This document shows, piece by piece, positions 24,669 to 33,312 of a stretch of DNA of 64,000 nucleotides. The notes under the pieces are model-generated. The model saw nothing but the letters and a program-made list of their open reading frames with translations, had not been told where the DNA came from and searched no databases. The DNA lies in contig NZ_FRFA01000013.1 in the NCBI RefSeq assembly GCF_900143535.1, forward strand, positions 45,794-109,793, given 5' to 3'. How positions within the stretch are numbered: position 1 is the stretch's first letter; each line of letters opens with the position of its first letter. The translations under genes were made by a program, and so were the position numbers. This DNA is from Tateyamaria sp. Alg231-49. GTDB taxonomy: Bacteria; Pseudomonadota; Alphaproteobacteria; Rhodobacterales; Rhodobacteraceae.

Positions 24669-27600
24669 CTATTCCAAAGCGTTTGAGCACATAATCTCCT
24701 TAAAGCTCTCGCTCAAAAATGGAACATCCGACCCCTCGAACTCAAGCCTAAACGTCGCTGTATAGGGCCCAATGCGGTGGACGACCAGCGCAAGAGCGCC
24801 ACGTGTCTGCAAGGTCTCTCCACTCAGAAGGGTCAGCATGGACCATTCACCGCCAACCACATCAAGCGCAGGTTGGTCAGGAACAGCCAGCGTGACCGGT
24901 GATCCATTCGTCCAGACCGCAGGCACCGCGGGTCCCGCAGGGGTCAACTCCAACAGTTGCGCACCAAATCCCACCGTTACGGACGAGATCGCAGGACTTA
25001 CCGTCATCAAGCGCAAGGTAAACGGCACAACAGGCCCCGAGATGCCCGGCGTAAAGAAGGCCGCACGGACCACCTCAGATGCGGCCAACCGCTTTGCCGC
25101 ACGGGCCGAAACGGCGCCTGTGGTCTCATCGGCCAACTGCTCCATCCGCCCGCCATAGCCAAACACCGACGCAAAACCGGCGCCCACAACCGGAGCACCG
25201 GGCACACAGCGCGCACGATCAAGCGCGACCAACTGCGCATCAACAAAGCCCGGCGATAGTGCCTGCTCCACCTGCCCGACCAGACGAACTATTGGCGCAG
25301 GCACGCCCACCGGCATAGCCAATGTATCACGCAACGACCCCTGCCCGCTTGCCGCCACCACGCCAGCGCGGCCCAGAGCAGTCAAAACAGCATCCAGCGG
25401 TCGCCCCCCCTGCGGGCCCTCAAGCAACGCGTGCCACGGAGCAAAGGGTCGTTCCACCAAACTGGCCTGAACCAGCATATCAGCAGTCGGAGAAAAATTT
25501 ACGTTATTTTTCAATGTTTTATTTGCAATTTCACTCAATCGGGTCTCACGATCGACCGCCCCAGCCAATGCAACCAACGGGGACGCCGCCGGATCAGCCA
25601 GCAAGGCCAAATTGGCCCCCGGATCCCCAAAGGCCACCCGGTCCAGCATCCGTGACCAAGCACGCTCAAAATCGCGCGCGTAAAGAGCATGGACCTCTAC
25701 GGACAACTCCGCATCAGAGGCCAAAGGCTGGGTGTCAGCAGCGCCCAAAACCCAGGCGTCAGCCTCTAACTGCGCAGCTGCATCCACAACAGCCGGCTCA
25801 AAGAACACCCAAAAGCCCTCAAAGGTGAACAGGCCGGGCACCGCCAATGTGGCGGGCGGGCGACCATCCACCGTACTTAACGCGGTGTCAGGCAAAGCCT
25901 CCGCCAAACGCCACCCCGGCAAAGTACCAGCCTGAGACCGGATCGCGCCATAGGCCCGGGCCGCCGGAGGTACATCGGCAATGGCCTCTCGCACCCGGTC
26001 AATCAACGCGCCATTCGCGCCAACCAAAGGTGTGACCCGACCGTCCAGCTCCAACATGGCCGCCAGATGAGTATTGATCGCGCGATACTCGTTGTCCGCG
26101 CCAGCATATTCTTTGGCCCAGCTTTGGGCAAAATAAGACTGAATGGCCAGGTCGTCCTCGCGGCCATCCTGTTCCTTGGCCAGCAGGATATAGACCTTGA
26201 GGGCGCGGTAAGCGTCGATCTTGCTGTCCCTTGCCAAATACCTCGCCAGATCTCTTTCCACCTGCAACATCATGCGCGGGCGCAGCAACTGTTCCAGACT
26301 GTCGGAATAGGCCTGCACCGCTGCGCCACGCAGCGCATCGCGTCGTGACAGCCCGACATCCTGCAGGAACTCCTGCGGGCGTGGGTTGGCATAGCCTGCT
26401 GGCAAGGCGCGCACCGTGTTCAGCGCAGGCAACAGCGCCATGGTCGCCGGGTTCTCGATGCGCTGCGGGCCAAGAAAGGATGCCGCACGTTGCTGGTAAG
26501 CCTCCGTTTGTCCCGCGACTTCACGAACCAGCGTCGCATTGCTCCAGAAACTATAGGCCAGAATGCCCATAACAGCGCCACTGGCGAGGCCGATTGCCGC
26601 CTTGCCAAACCCACGCGCAATGGCGCGACGCATCACGCGGCCACGGTCATATCCAACCCAATCCCGTTCGGCAAAAACGACCTTTTTGAGCAGGTCATGC
26701 AGAAAATAGCTGCGCCCCTTACCGGATAGGAAGCCGGTGGTCATGCCCCCTGCCCCTTCGCCACCCATCGCGCCCAGCACCTGATCAATCGGCGTGCCGT
26801 CCTGCGTCCCGGAGGTAAAGTAAAACCCGCGCAAAATCGCACGGATCGACTGTGGTTTCTCAAACACCGCACTCAGGAACGTGGTCACATTGCGTTCAAG
26901 CAGCGCCATCTGTTCGGGGAAATCAAAAATGGCGATGCGCGTTGCGCTGTCCTTTTCCTCGACCAGCAGGTCCGTGACCTCGTCCGACAGGCGCGACACC
27001 ATTTGATCAAAGGCACGAGAGGCCGCGCGGTGCGTCTCCTCCCTCCGGTTTCGGGTCTGGAACGTGTGGCCCCAGACAGCCTTGCGGCGATTTTCGTCAA
27101 AGCCCCCGAAATACTCGCGAAAGCCTGAAATCATGTCCGCTTTGGTAAAGATCACATAGACTGGCACATGGGTTTTAAATGCCTCATTCAGCTCTGCCAG
27201 ACGCGCCCGCACCGTCTCTGCATGGCGTTTTAGACCCTCAGGCGTCTCGGTCATCATGTCCGAGCACGCAAAGGCCAGAATGACGCCGTTGATCGGCTGA
27301 TCGGGCCGCGCGGATTTCAGTTGCCCAAGGAACGACGTCCAGCTGTTACGGTCCGCCATCTCGTCACTGTCTTGGGTCGTATAGCGTCCTGCCGTGTCGA
27401 TCATCACGGCCTGTTCGGCGAACCAGAAATCACAGTTCTTGGTCCCACCAAAACCAGTTATCGAGGCCGCATGTTCGCCCGGAAATTCCAAACCAGAATG
27501 GACAAGTGCCGTGGTTTTCCCTGCCCCCGGTGGCCCAATCAGAATGTACCACGGCAGATCATATAGTGCAGCGGACCCGCCCGTTTTCTTCAGACGCGTT

Positions 27601-27878
27601 AGCGCCGCACGCATTCGCTCTGCGAGCAACGGTCCGTCGCCGGCCTGAGTGGCAAGCAGGCTTTCTTCAAGATCGGCAGCCGCCTTGCGCCGCGCCCGCC
27701 ACCGCACAATCGCGCCAAGGACCAGCAGTGTCAGAATGCCCGCGATCAGCCCGGCACGCACCTCGACTGTCGCCAGCCAGTCGATGCCTGCAATCGGCAA
27801 GCCAAACCAGATCGCTGCACACAGGGAAATCACACCAAGCGTGGTGATGAGTGCCGACAACCATGTGAAAATCTTCAT
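24669..27878 (-). CDS. tssM: TssM (IcmF) inner-membrane protein, 1069 aa
   Basis: Two membrane helices lie at about residues 8-32 and 43-60, and a third near 430-450 precedes the long periplasmic region. A Walker A loop, GPPGAGKTTAL, is at about 115-125, with MIDTAGRY after it. TssM forms the trans-envelope complex with TssL (and TssJ), linking the cytoplasmic platform to the outer membrane. The length is slightly below typical TssM (1100-1200). The ATG at 27878 shares its A with the tssL stop (TGATG). No tssJ-like lipoprotein is adjacent. Residues near 780-800 are encoded by a short AT-rich patch (25490-25545) unlike its surroundings, but the frame is intact. Confidence 0.93.
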   Translation of the reverse strand: MKIFTWLSALITTLGVISLCAAIWFGLPIAGIDWLATVEVRAGLIAGILTLLVLGAIVRWRARRKAAADLEESLLATQAGDGPLLAERMRAALTRLKKTGGSAALYDLPWYILIGPPGAGKTTALVHSGLEFPGEHAASITGFGGTKNCDFWFAEQAVMIDTAGRYTTQDSDEMADRNSWTSFLGQLKSARPDQPINGVILAFACSDMMTETPEGLKRHAETVRARLAELNEAFKTHVPVYVIFTKADMISGFREYFGGFDENRRKAVWGHTFQTRNRREETHRAASRAFDQMVSRLSDEVTDLLVEEKDSATRIAIFDFPEQMALLERNVTTFLSAVFEKPQSIRAILRGFYFTSGTQDGTPIDQVLGAMGGEGAGGMTTGFLSGKGRSYFLHDLLKKVVFAERDWVGYDRGRVMRRAIARGFGKAAIGLASGAVMGILAYSFWSNATLVREVAGQTEAYQQRAASFLGPQRIENPATMALLPALNTVRALPAGYANPRPQEFLQDVGLSRRDALRGAAVQAYSDSLEQLLRPRMMLQVERDLARYLARDSKIDAYRALKVYILLAKEQDGREDDLAIQSYFAQSWAKEYAGADNEYRAINTHLAAMLELDGRVTPLVGANGALIDRVREAIADVPPAARAYGAIRSQAGTLPGWRLAEALPDTALSTVDGRPPATLAVPGLFTFEGFWVFFEPAVVDAAAQLEADAWVLGAADTQPLASDAELSVEVHALYARDFERAWSRMLDRVAFGDPGANLALLADPAASPLVALAGAVDRETRLSEIANKTLKNNVNFSPTADMLVQASLVERPFAPWHALLEGPQGGRPLDAVLTALGRAGVVAASGQGSLRDTLAMPVGVPAPIVRLVGQVEQALSPGFVDAQLVALDRARCVPGAPVVGAGFASVFGYGGRMEQLADETTGAVSARAAKRLAASEVVRAAFFTPGISGPVVPFTLRLMTVSPAISSVTVGFGAQLLELTPAGPAVPAVWTNGSPVTLAVPDQPALDVVGGEWSMLTLLSGETLQTRGALALVVHRIGPYTATFRLEFEGSDVPFLSESFKEIMCSNALE

Positions 27879-29578
27879 CACAGCTGCTGCTCCTTGCGCA
27901 ACAGGATGTCGACTCTGCGGTTTTTGGCACGCGCCTCAGGCGTGTTGGCCGGATCAAGCGGTTTGGATGGCCCAACACCAACAACGGACAAACGGGTGGG
28001 TTCGGTCAGATACGGGGCAAGCACATCTGCAACGGCAGCAGCGCGCGCCTCTGACAGGGCTTCGTTCGTCTTGAACTGTCCACGCCCGTTCAGGGGGATG
28101 TTGTCGCTGTGCCCCTCAACGATGATCCCGCCCGGCTCGGCCTCCAAAACGGTGGCGATCCGTGCGAGCAGTGGGCTTTCTAAATCCAGCGACGGCGCCC
28201 CTGACCCAAAGCTAAGCGCATCACCAAGGCGGATTGCGATGAAATCGCCCTCTTCCTGTACGGTGGTCAGCCCCTGAGAAATGAGATCGTCCAACTGGTT
28301 TTTGATCCGGTCGGATTGGCCTGTGGGCGGCGCTTCGTAGACGACGACTTCGACCACTTCGGGCAGTTGAACGCGGGCGATATCCACCGGTGGTACGGGG
28401 CGGTGCAGGCTGATGATATTGTCCTGGGTGGCTTGCGCCTCATTCGTGAGAACCCATGCCAAAGAGGTAAAAAGGGCCACGACCATGCCCGCTGCCACTC
28501 CGGCCACGATCCACAGCGGCAAAAGCGGGCGCAGCCGACGGCCACGCACCACCACGGGCGTCCATTTTTTGGACAGGTCCGGGGCAGGGCGCGGCACCGT
28601 ATTGCGCAGACGCTCGTACCCGGCGGTGCGCAGTGTTGTAAGCGCGCGCGGTCCGTCAGACGCGCCGCGATAGTCACCCTCGAACCCCAGCGAAAGACAG
28701 GCCAGCATGAGTTCCAGAAGCGGCGTACGTTTGCCCGGGTTGGTCAGGATGTATTCGTAGCGATCAAAGAACCCCGCACTTGCATCCGTGTCGTCGAACA
28801 ATGTTTTGACCAGCGCGTTTTCTTTCCAGAACGCAGGATCAGAACCGGGCAGGGTGGCCGCGATATCGTCGCATGTAGCTGCCAGTGCGTAACGCCCGTC
28901 CTCGATGTCGTCGGGGTCCATTTTGGCCGCTTCGCACCGTTCCCTAAAGGTCTGGATTTCTACACGAAGGTGGTCACGCAAAGGGGCGCCGTGCATCTCT
29001 ACCCGACCTGTGCGCAGGCGCCCGAGAATGCCCAGAATATCGCTTGCCGCCGCCAGCATCGGGTTCGCACCCTTACCCACGGCCCGTCCCGAATTCCGGG
29101 TGGCCGCAAGCAGAGATACCTTGTTTTCTGGGGGCGCTGCCTTGCGCAGCTTGGCCTGCCGCTTCAGCTCAGACGGCAACAGTGGTTTGGGGGCAGGGGG
29201 CGTAGGCGCGGGCAGCTTTGCCCCGATGATTGTACTTTCGTCAGACGGTTCAGGTGCCCGGACTTGATGCAAAGGCGTCTGGACCGGCTGCGGACGGGCA
29301 GGGGCGTGCGCTTCGGGCAGTTTCTGGCCAAAAACCGTGCGCTCTGCGTCATCTGTCTGTGGCGCCGGAGGCACCGGTTTGGACGCGACTGGTGGCGTCG
29401 GAGCAACCGGCGCGGGCGCTGCTTCTGGGGGCCGTCCAATAATTGTTTTGTCACCGTCATCCTGCACCGGCATTGGGCGCCCGATCACCGTTTTGTCGCC
29501 GTCATCCTGTACAGGCATGGGCCGTCCGATGATCGTCCGGTCGCCATCGTCATCTTTTGGAGAGTCAGTGCCCGCCAT
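27878..29578 (-). CDS. tssL: TssL (DotU/ImpK) with OmpA-like domain and repeated threonine motifs, 566 aa
   Basis: Residues 1-120 are a Pro-rich linker with five acidic threonine motifs: Thr15, Thr30 and Thr45 in exact 15-residue repeats (DDGDKTVIGRP type), then Thr81 (ERTVFG) and Thr116 (ESTIIG). The cytoplasmic DotU domain occupies about 150-340. A membrane helix (about 355-378) follows, and an OmpA-like peptidoglycan-binding domain (IIVEGHSDNIPLNG, NEALSEARAAAVADVL) ends the protein. This is an evolved TssL that anchors the envelope complex to the cell wall. TssL phosphorylation at an N-terminal threonine by PpkA, with Fha binding, is known from Agrobacterium. It is first of the operon tssL-tssM-tagF-pppA-ppkA. 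Confidence 0.93.
   Translation of the reverse strand: MAGTDSPKDDDGDRTIIGRPMPVQDDGDKTVIGRPMPVQDDGDKTIIGRPPEAAPAPVAPTPPVASKPVPPAPQTDDAERTVFGQKLPEAHAPARPQPVQTPLHQVRAPEPSDESTIIGAKLPAPTPPAPKPLLPSELKRQAKLRKAAPPENKVSLLAATRNSGRAVGKGANPMLAAASDILGILGRLRTGRVEMHGAPLRDHLRVEIQTFRERCEAAKMDPDDIEDGRYALAATCDDIAATLPGSDPAFWKENALVKTLFDDTDASAGFFDRYEYILTNPGKRTPLLELMLACLSLGFEGDYRGASDGPRALTTLRTAGYERLRNTVPRPAPDLSKKWTPVVVRGRRLRPLLPLWIVAGVAAGMVVALFTSLAWVLTNEAQATQDNIISLHRPVPPVDIARVQLPEVVEVVVYEAPPTGQSDRIKNQLDDLISQGLTTVQEEGDFIAIRLGDALSFGSGAPSLDLESPLLARIATVLEAEPGGIIVEGHSDNIPLNGRGQFKTNEALSEARAAAVADVLAPYLTEPTRLSVVGVGPSKPLDPANTPEARAKNRRVDILLRKEQQL
29429..29554. repeat. 45-bp tandem repeat in tssL
   Basis: About 2.8 copies of a 45-bp unit encode the 15-residue repeat around Thr15, Thr30 and Thr45 of TssL. 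The copies are nearly identical in DNA, so recent expansion is likely and copy number may vary between strains. Confidence 0.7.
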
Positions 29579-29782
29579 GAGCCCCCCTGCAAAGGGCGAG
29601 TCCCAAGCCTGGTTCCTGAGGTCCTATCTGCACGTTCGCGACCATTCCGCTCAGCCCTTTTGTCTGCCAACTTAGCCCCATATTTTCATGGTGGGGTGGC
29701 GACTTATCTGCCGTTTTCCGCACTGTGCGGCTTTCGTTCCCTTGGGTCAAGTTTTGAGGGGAAATCAGCACCCGTAAGAAAA

Positions 29783-29798
29783 GTTGACAGCTGTCAAC
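29783..29798. other. parS: parS-like centromere palindrome 1
   Basis: GTTGACAGCTGTCAAC is a perfect palindrome and fits the GTTnnnnGCnnnnAAC parS pattern of repABC plasmids, bound by RepB. The symmetry extends three bases further on each side (AAA and TTT). It lies just beyond the 3' end of the repC remnant, a place where repABC replicons often carry parS. Confidence 0.7.
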
Positions 29799-29819
29799 TT
29801 TCCCCCGGTTTTCCAGAAA

Positions 29820-29835
29820 GTTGACAGCTGTCAAC
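29820..29835. other. parS: parS-like centromere palindrome 2
   Basis: This is a second identical copy of GTTGACAGCTGTCAAC, again with AAA and TTT flanks, 37 bp from the first. It overlaps the stop codon of the repC remnant. Two exact copies make chance unlikely. Confidence 0.7.
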
Positions 29836-30259
29836 TTTCTCGCCCTGCCACTGGTGGCGATTGGATTAATGCCATGACCACACGGGCAACAGAGTATTTA
29901 CCGATCTGTGCCTGTTCCGTCAGTTTACGCAAATATCCACCGGGTGCGCGGATGTCATCGATGCGTTGAAGCAGGCAACACACGGTGAGCCCGGCCACTT
30001 CGGGGCCCATAGCGTCAACTGCGTCGTCCCAAGCGGAGGGGCTGATCCCGATCATACCGAGCAGGAACGCGCCCAATCGCGAGAGGTCTGCAAAACTATT
30101 GATGGGGCCTTGGGCATATTCCAAAGCCTCTGGCACAGCGCGAAGGACCAGACCAAGTGGGATGGGCACCTCAGGCTTGCCACCCGTGCCATCCTCAGTC
30201 TTTGGAGCAACCACGTCTGTCACCGCTGCGCTACATCGCCCTGCACCAGATGAGCACAA
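29831..30259 (-). pseudogene. repC: repC 3' remnant (replication initiator C-terminus)
   Basis: The minus-strand product contains IPLGLVLRAVPEALEYA, GISPSAWDDAVDAMGPEVA and APGGYLRKLTEQAQIGKYS. These are the conserved C-terminal elements of plasmid RepC, ending at the normal place. Everything N-terminal to about IPLGL is missing, including the DNA-binding half. At about 30250 the DNA switches to a flippase fragment on the other strand. It cannot initiate replication. It differs in sequence from the complete RepC at 33313, so it comes from another replicon type. Confidence 0.85.
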
Positions 30260-30819
30260 GCAGTGATTTGCGCCGTGATCTACACGCGCATGTCAAACGC
30301 AGTGCGGCCCTGCATGTCTGGGTTTGGGGCGGAACCCTTGTGGCGGCCCCTGAAATCCTGACGCTCGCTGTCGGGGCACATCACGCGCCCACAGTCGCAC
30401 CGGTGTTACGCGCCCTCGCCGTTTTGGGCCTGCTCAACGCCCTGCTCATGCCGCTGAACCAGGCGCTGATGGCACGTGGCCACACCACGCTGGTGCTGAA
30501 GCGGACCGCCCTGACGCTGATTCTCAGCGCCGCATTCATCGCCCCTGCCCTCGCCTTGTCGCTGGTAGCCGCGGCGACCGCACTGTCGCTTGCCGCACTG
30601 TTGACCGCGCTTTGGTTCACCGCCCGCGCCTTGGACAAGCTGGACCTTACGGCAAGTGACCTCACCCCTGCCCTCGCTCCTCTTCTGGCAGGCACCGCAA
30701 TGTGCACACTGTTGGTTGTGTGCCCGCCACTCCCCCTTCTCAGCCAAATCGCACTGGGCACAACCCTCTACATCGCACTGCTCAGGCTCAAACGCAGCCC
30801 ATACAGGTATCCCGCATGA
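30250..30819 (+). pseudogene. C-terminal fragment of a polysaccharide flippase (Wzx-like)
   Basis: About 190 residues of alternating hydrophobic helices (TLVAAPEILTLAVG, LLNALLMPLNQALMARGHT, LAPLLAGTAMCTLLVV) match the second half of MATE/Wzx-type flippases. A full protein would have about 430 residues, so the first half is missing. It begins exactly where the repC remnant begins on the other strand. It keeps an ATGA overlap with the glycosyltransferase at 30816, showing that this was once part of an exopolysaccharide operon. A start at the ATG at 30250 is possible, but the product would not be functional. Confidence 0.75.
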
Positions 30820-31988
30820 AACGCCTTGTCTTCCTCACTGGCCATTTTTCAAAGCAGAAACGGCGCACATCCATGCTGTGGGTCACAGACCACCTTCAAA
30901 CACTAGGCTGGCACGTGACCTACATCACCGTCGGATACAGTTGGCTGTCACGGCTGAAGGGGGATAAGCGGCTAGCGGCGCTCGGCTATATGCCCACCCA
31001 GGGGACAACACAGATCAGCCCGACACTCACAGCCTTCTACGGGCTGTCTCCGTGGCACCCCGTCAACTGGCAGAACAGTGTTCTGAACCAAGCAACAGAG
31101 CCACTAAACAGGCTCTATACCGCCTATTGGGCACAAAAACTGCGCACGCCGCTGGCCGAAGCCGATGTAGCCATCTGTGAAAGCGGCGCACCGGTCATGC
31201 TGGCGCCGCTGGTCAAACACTTTGCACCCCAAGCGACACGCATCTACCGGGTATCGGATGACATCCGGCTGCTCAATGCACCCAAGGCACTGCTGCAAGC
31301 CGAAGCGGCTCACCACCATTTTCACCGCATCAGCACGGGCAGCCCGCTGATTGCCAGACGGTTCGCGGATCACCCCAATGTCACCATCGATCCCATGGGG
31401 GTCCCGTCTGATCAGGTAAAGGTCAAAACAACTGACCCATACCAACGCCACAAAGATGAAAAGATTGCGGTTTGCGCAGGCTCGACGCTGCTCGACATGG
31501 GGTCTATCGCACGCACCGCCAAAGCCTGCCCGAACTGGCAAATCCACGTGATCGGGCAGCTGAAATCAACGCCCCCTGCCCTGCCCAACGTCACGTGGCA
31601 CGGCGAACAGCCCTTTGCCAAGACGCTTGGCCATATCCAGCACGCAGACATTGGCCTTGCGCCATTTCAGGACGTGCTAGGCGTTGAATATCAGATCACC
31701 AACTCCAACCGCATCCTGCTCTATCGCTACTACGGCCTGCCGATCCTTGTGCCCGCACGGTTGTGCAGCCCCGACATTCCCAGCCTGATCAGTGACAGCG
31801 CCCCAAACTGGCCGGAGCGCTGCGAAAGTTATGGTCGCCAGCCCGAAGCGATCCCGGACTGGTCTGCACTGGCTGACAGTCTGGTTCAGAATGGCGTCAC
31901 AGACCCGCCCGAATACACCTCCAGCGTTGCCGCGCCGGTGGAAAACCCACGGGTGAACACGGTGCCACCATTGGCCTCCAGCGCATAG
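30816..31988 (+). CDS. GumK-like glycosyltransferase (GT70-type), 390 aa
   Basis: It starts KRLVFLTGHFSKQKRRTSML, with GWHVTYITVGYSWLSRLKG, the arrangement of GumK-like glucuronosyltransferases. YRVSDDIRLL, MGVPSDQV, CAGSTLLDMGSI and NSNRILLYRYYGLPILVP form the C-terminal nucleotide-sugar-binding half. GumK adds glucuronic acid to a lipid-linked oligosaccharide in xanthan synthesis. The family assignment is reasonable but the donor is not proven. The last 34 residues are antisense to the end of the pseudogene at 31886-33201 and may not be native. Its upstream flippase partner is truncated, so it may depend on an unusual promoter. Confidence 0.72.
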   Translation: MKRLVFLTGHFSKQKRRTSMLWVTDHLQTLGWHVTYITVGYSWLSRLKGDKRLAALGYMPTQGTTQISPTLTAFYGLSPWHPVNWQNSVLNQATEPLNRLYTAYWAQKLRTPLAEADVAICESGAPVMLAPLVKHFAPQATRIYRVSDDIRLLNAPKALLQAEAAHHHFHRISTGSPLIARRFADHPNVTIDPMGVPSDQVKVKTTDPYQRHKDEKIAVCAGSTLLDMGSIARTAKACPNWQIHVIGQLKSTPPALPNVTWHGEQPFAKTLGHIQHADIGLAPFQDVLGVEYQITNSNRILLYRYYGLPILVPARLCSPDIPSLISDSAPNWPERCESYGRQPEAIPDWSALADSLVQNGVTDPPEYTSSVAAPVENPRVNTVPPLASSA

Positions 31989-33201
31989 TTGACGCTGGCA
32001 CCTGCCGCGTCTGCACTGGCGTTCTGCAACCACATTTGTGACTCGTTTGAACATTTGTAGGCAATGGACGACCCATCTAAATCCCGCGCGATCGCGGATG
32101 TGCCAGCCACCATTGTGCGTTCTGAATCGAATGCAACTCGGCCCCGTTACGCGACAGCCCGTAGGACCCATTAAAGTCAATGGCGCGCACATCGTCATGG
32201 ACAGTCAGTGCATTGACCGAAGTGGCCTCAAACGCGCCATTGTGCCAAACCTAACAGTCCTGCAACAGCACATGCATCCCCGGCGTGCCGTCATCATTAA
32301 ATGACCACCCATCCTTTGCTCCATAACTCGCGTCGCACGCAAAGAACGCGATCAGACCGTCCTTGCGCCGTACCCGCACAGCATCCAACGGCGCAGCAGG
32401 ACTGGACGGCGTAGAATAGCGGAACGTGCAATCGACCCCAACGATATTTCGCGCAGCCACATCGTCGAAATGCAGGGCCCCCGTTATGCCGCCCTCAATA
32501 TCGAACCCCTCGATATAGAAATCCTGATCATGGGTCAGAAACCGCGCCCCGTGAAACGAACGCATCAACGCAATGTCTTCGACGCCCGGCGCACCGGCAA
32601 TGTTCACATGCACTGTGGACTCGTCCAACACCCAACGTCGCCGCACAGGGCGCAACATCCGCGACGTTCTCCAGCTCAGTGTATAAACCCTCCGGCGTCA
32701 AAACATCAGTGCGAAACACCCGGCGCACCGAACTTACCTCTGCCGAATAGGTCCCTTCGGCATTCGACCAACTCACCTCAAAAGGCCCGGTGCGATAGCG
32801 CAGGCGCCCACCCCAACACCGCAACCCGCTGATCCGGTTCGGTCTGGCCATTGCCGGTAAACGCGCTGCCTTCATAGGTATCGGCATCAACCAGCACGCG
32901 GTACGGCGCACCAGTTGCATTGCCGGCATCAAAAGTTGCATGAATCGTACGCTTGGCCGAGGAAAAGTCCCCATCCTGCGCCCCAAAGCCCATCATTAGA
33001 ATCGTGCCCTGCTCGGGAAACATGAAATGCAGGCCCGGTCCATATGGTCGGATGCACCAGATCGCCAGCACCTGTCACCATCAGCGCACGGGTTACTTCG
33101 GCAAGATCGACACGGTCCGCAGGTGTAATGTCATAACCACCCTGAACGGGGCTGCTCAAACCGGCCACATATTCATGAAAATTGTCGGAAATAGGCATCA
33201 C
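31886..33201 (-). pseudogene. frameshifted beta-helix/surface glycan-type protein
   Basis: Four reading frames on the minus strand together give one protein. It begins PISDNFHEYVAGLSSP (33201), continues FMFPEQGTILMMGFGAQDGD (shift near 33040), then VSWSNAEGTYSAEVSSV (shift near 32820), then DFYIEGFDIEGGITGALHF (shift near 32650), stops at 32251, and resumes LEANGGTVFTRGF to a final stop at 31886. The style resembles right-handed parallel beta-helix proteins, such as polysaccharide lyases or tail-spike-like proteins. At least three frameshifts and a stop make it inactive unless the sequence has errors. Neighbouring genes show no such errors. Confidence 0.7.
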
Positions 33202-33312
33202 AAGCCTCCATGCTTAAAGATTTGGGCAAAATGCAGAGGCGTGGCTAAACACTTGATAAAGGTGCGTACGCATCGCGGCGCTTCCACAGCTCATTGTCGA
33301 TGATGTGAACGT

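Noticed and set aside
29429..29554. Short regularly spaced DNA repeat as a possible CRISPR or iteron array
   Set aside because: The 45-bp unit is coding and in frame with tssL, encoding a 15-residue protein repeat.
20893..29578. Calling the region a complete type VI secretion system
   Set aside because: No sheath, tube, spike, baseplate or ClpV gene is found; only envelope and phosphorylation-pathway components are present.
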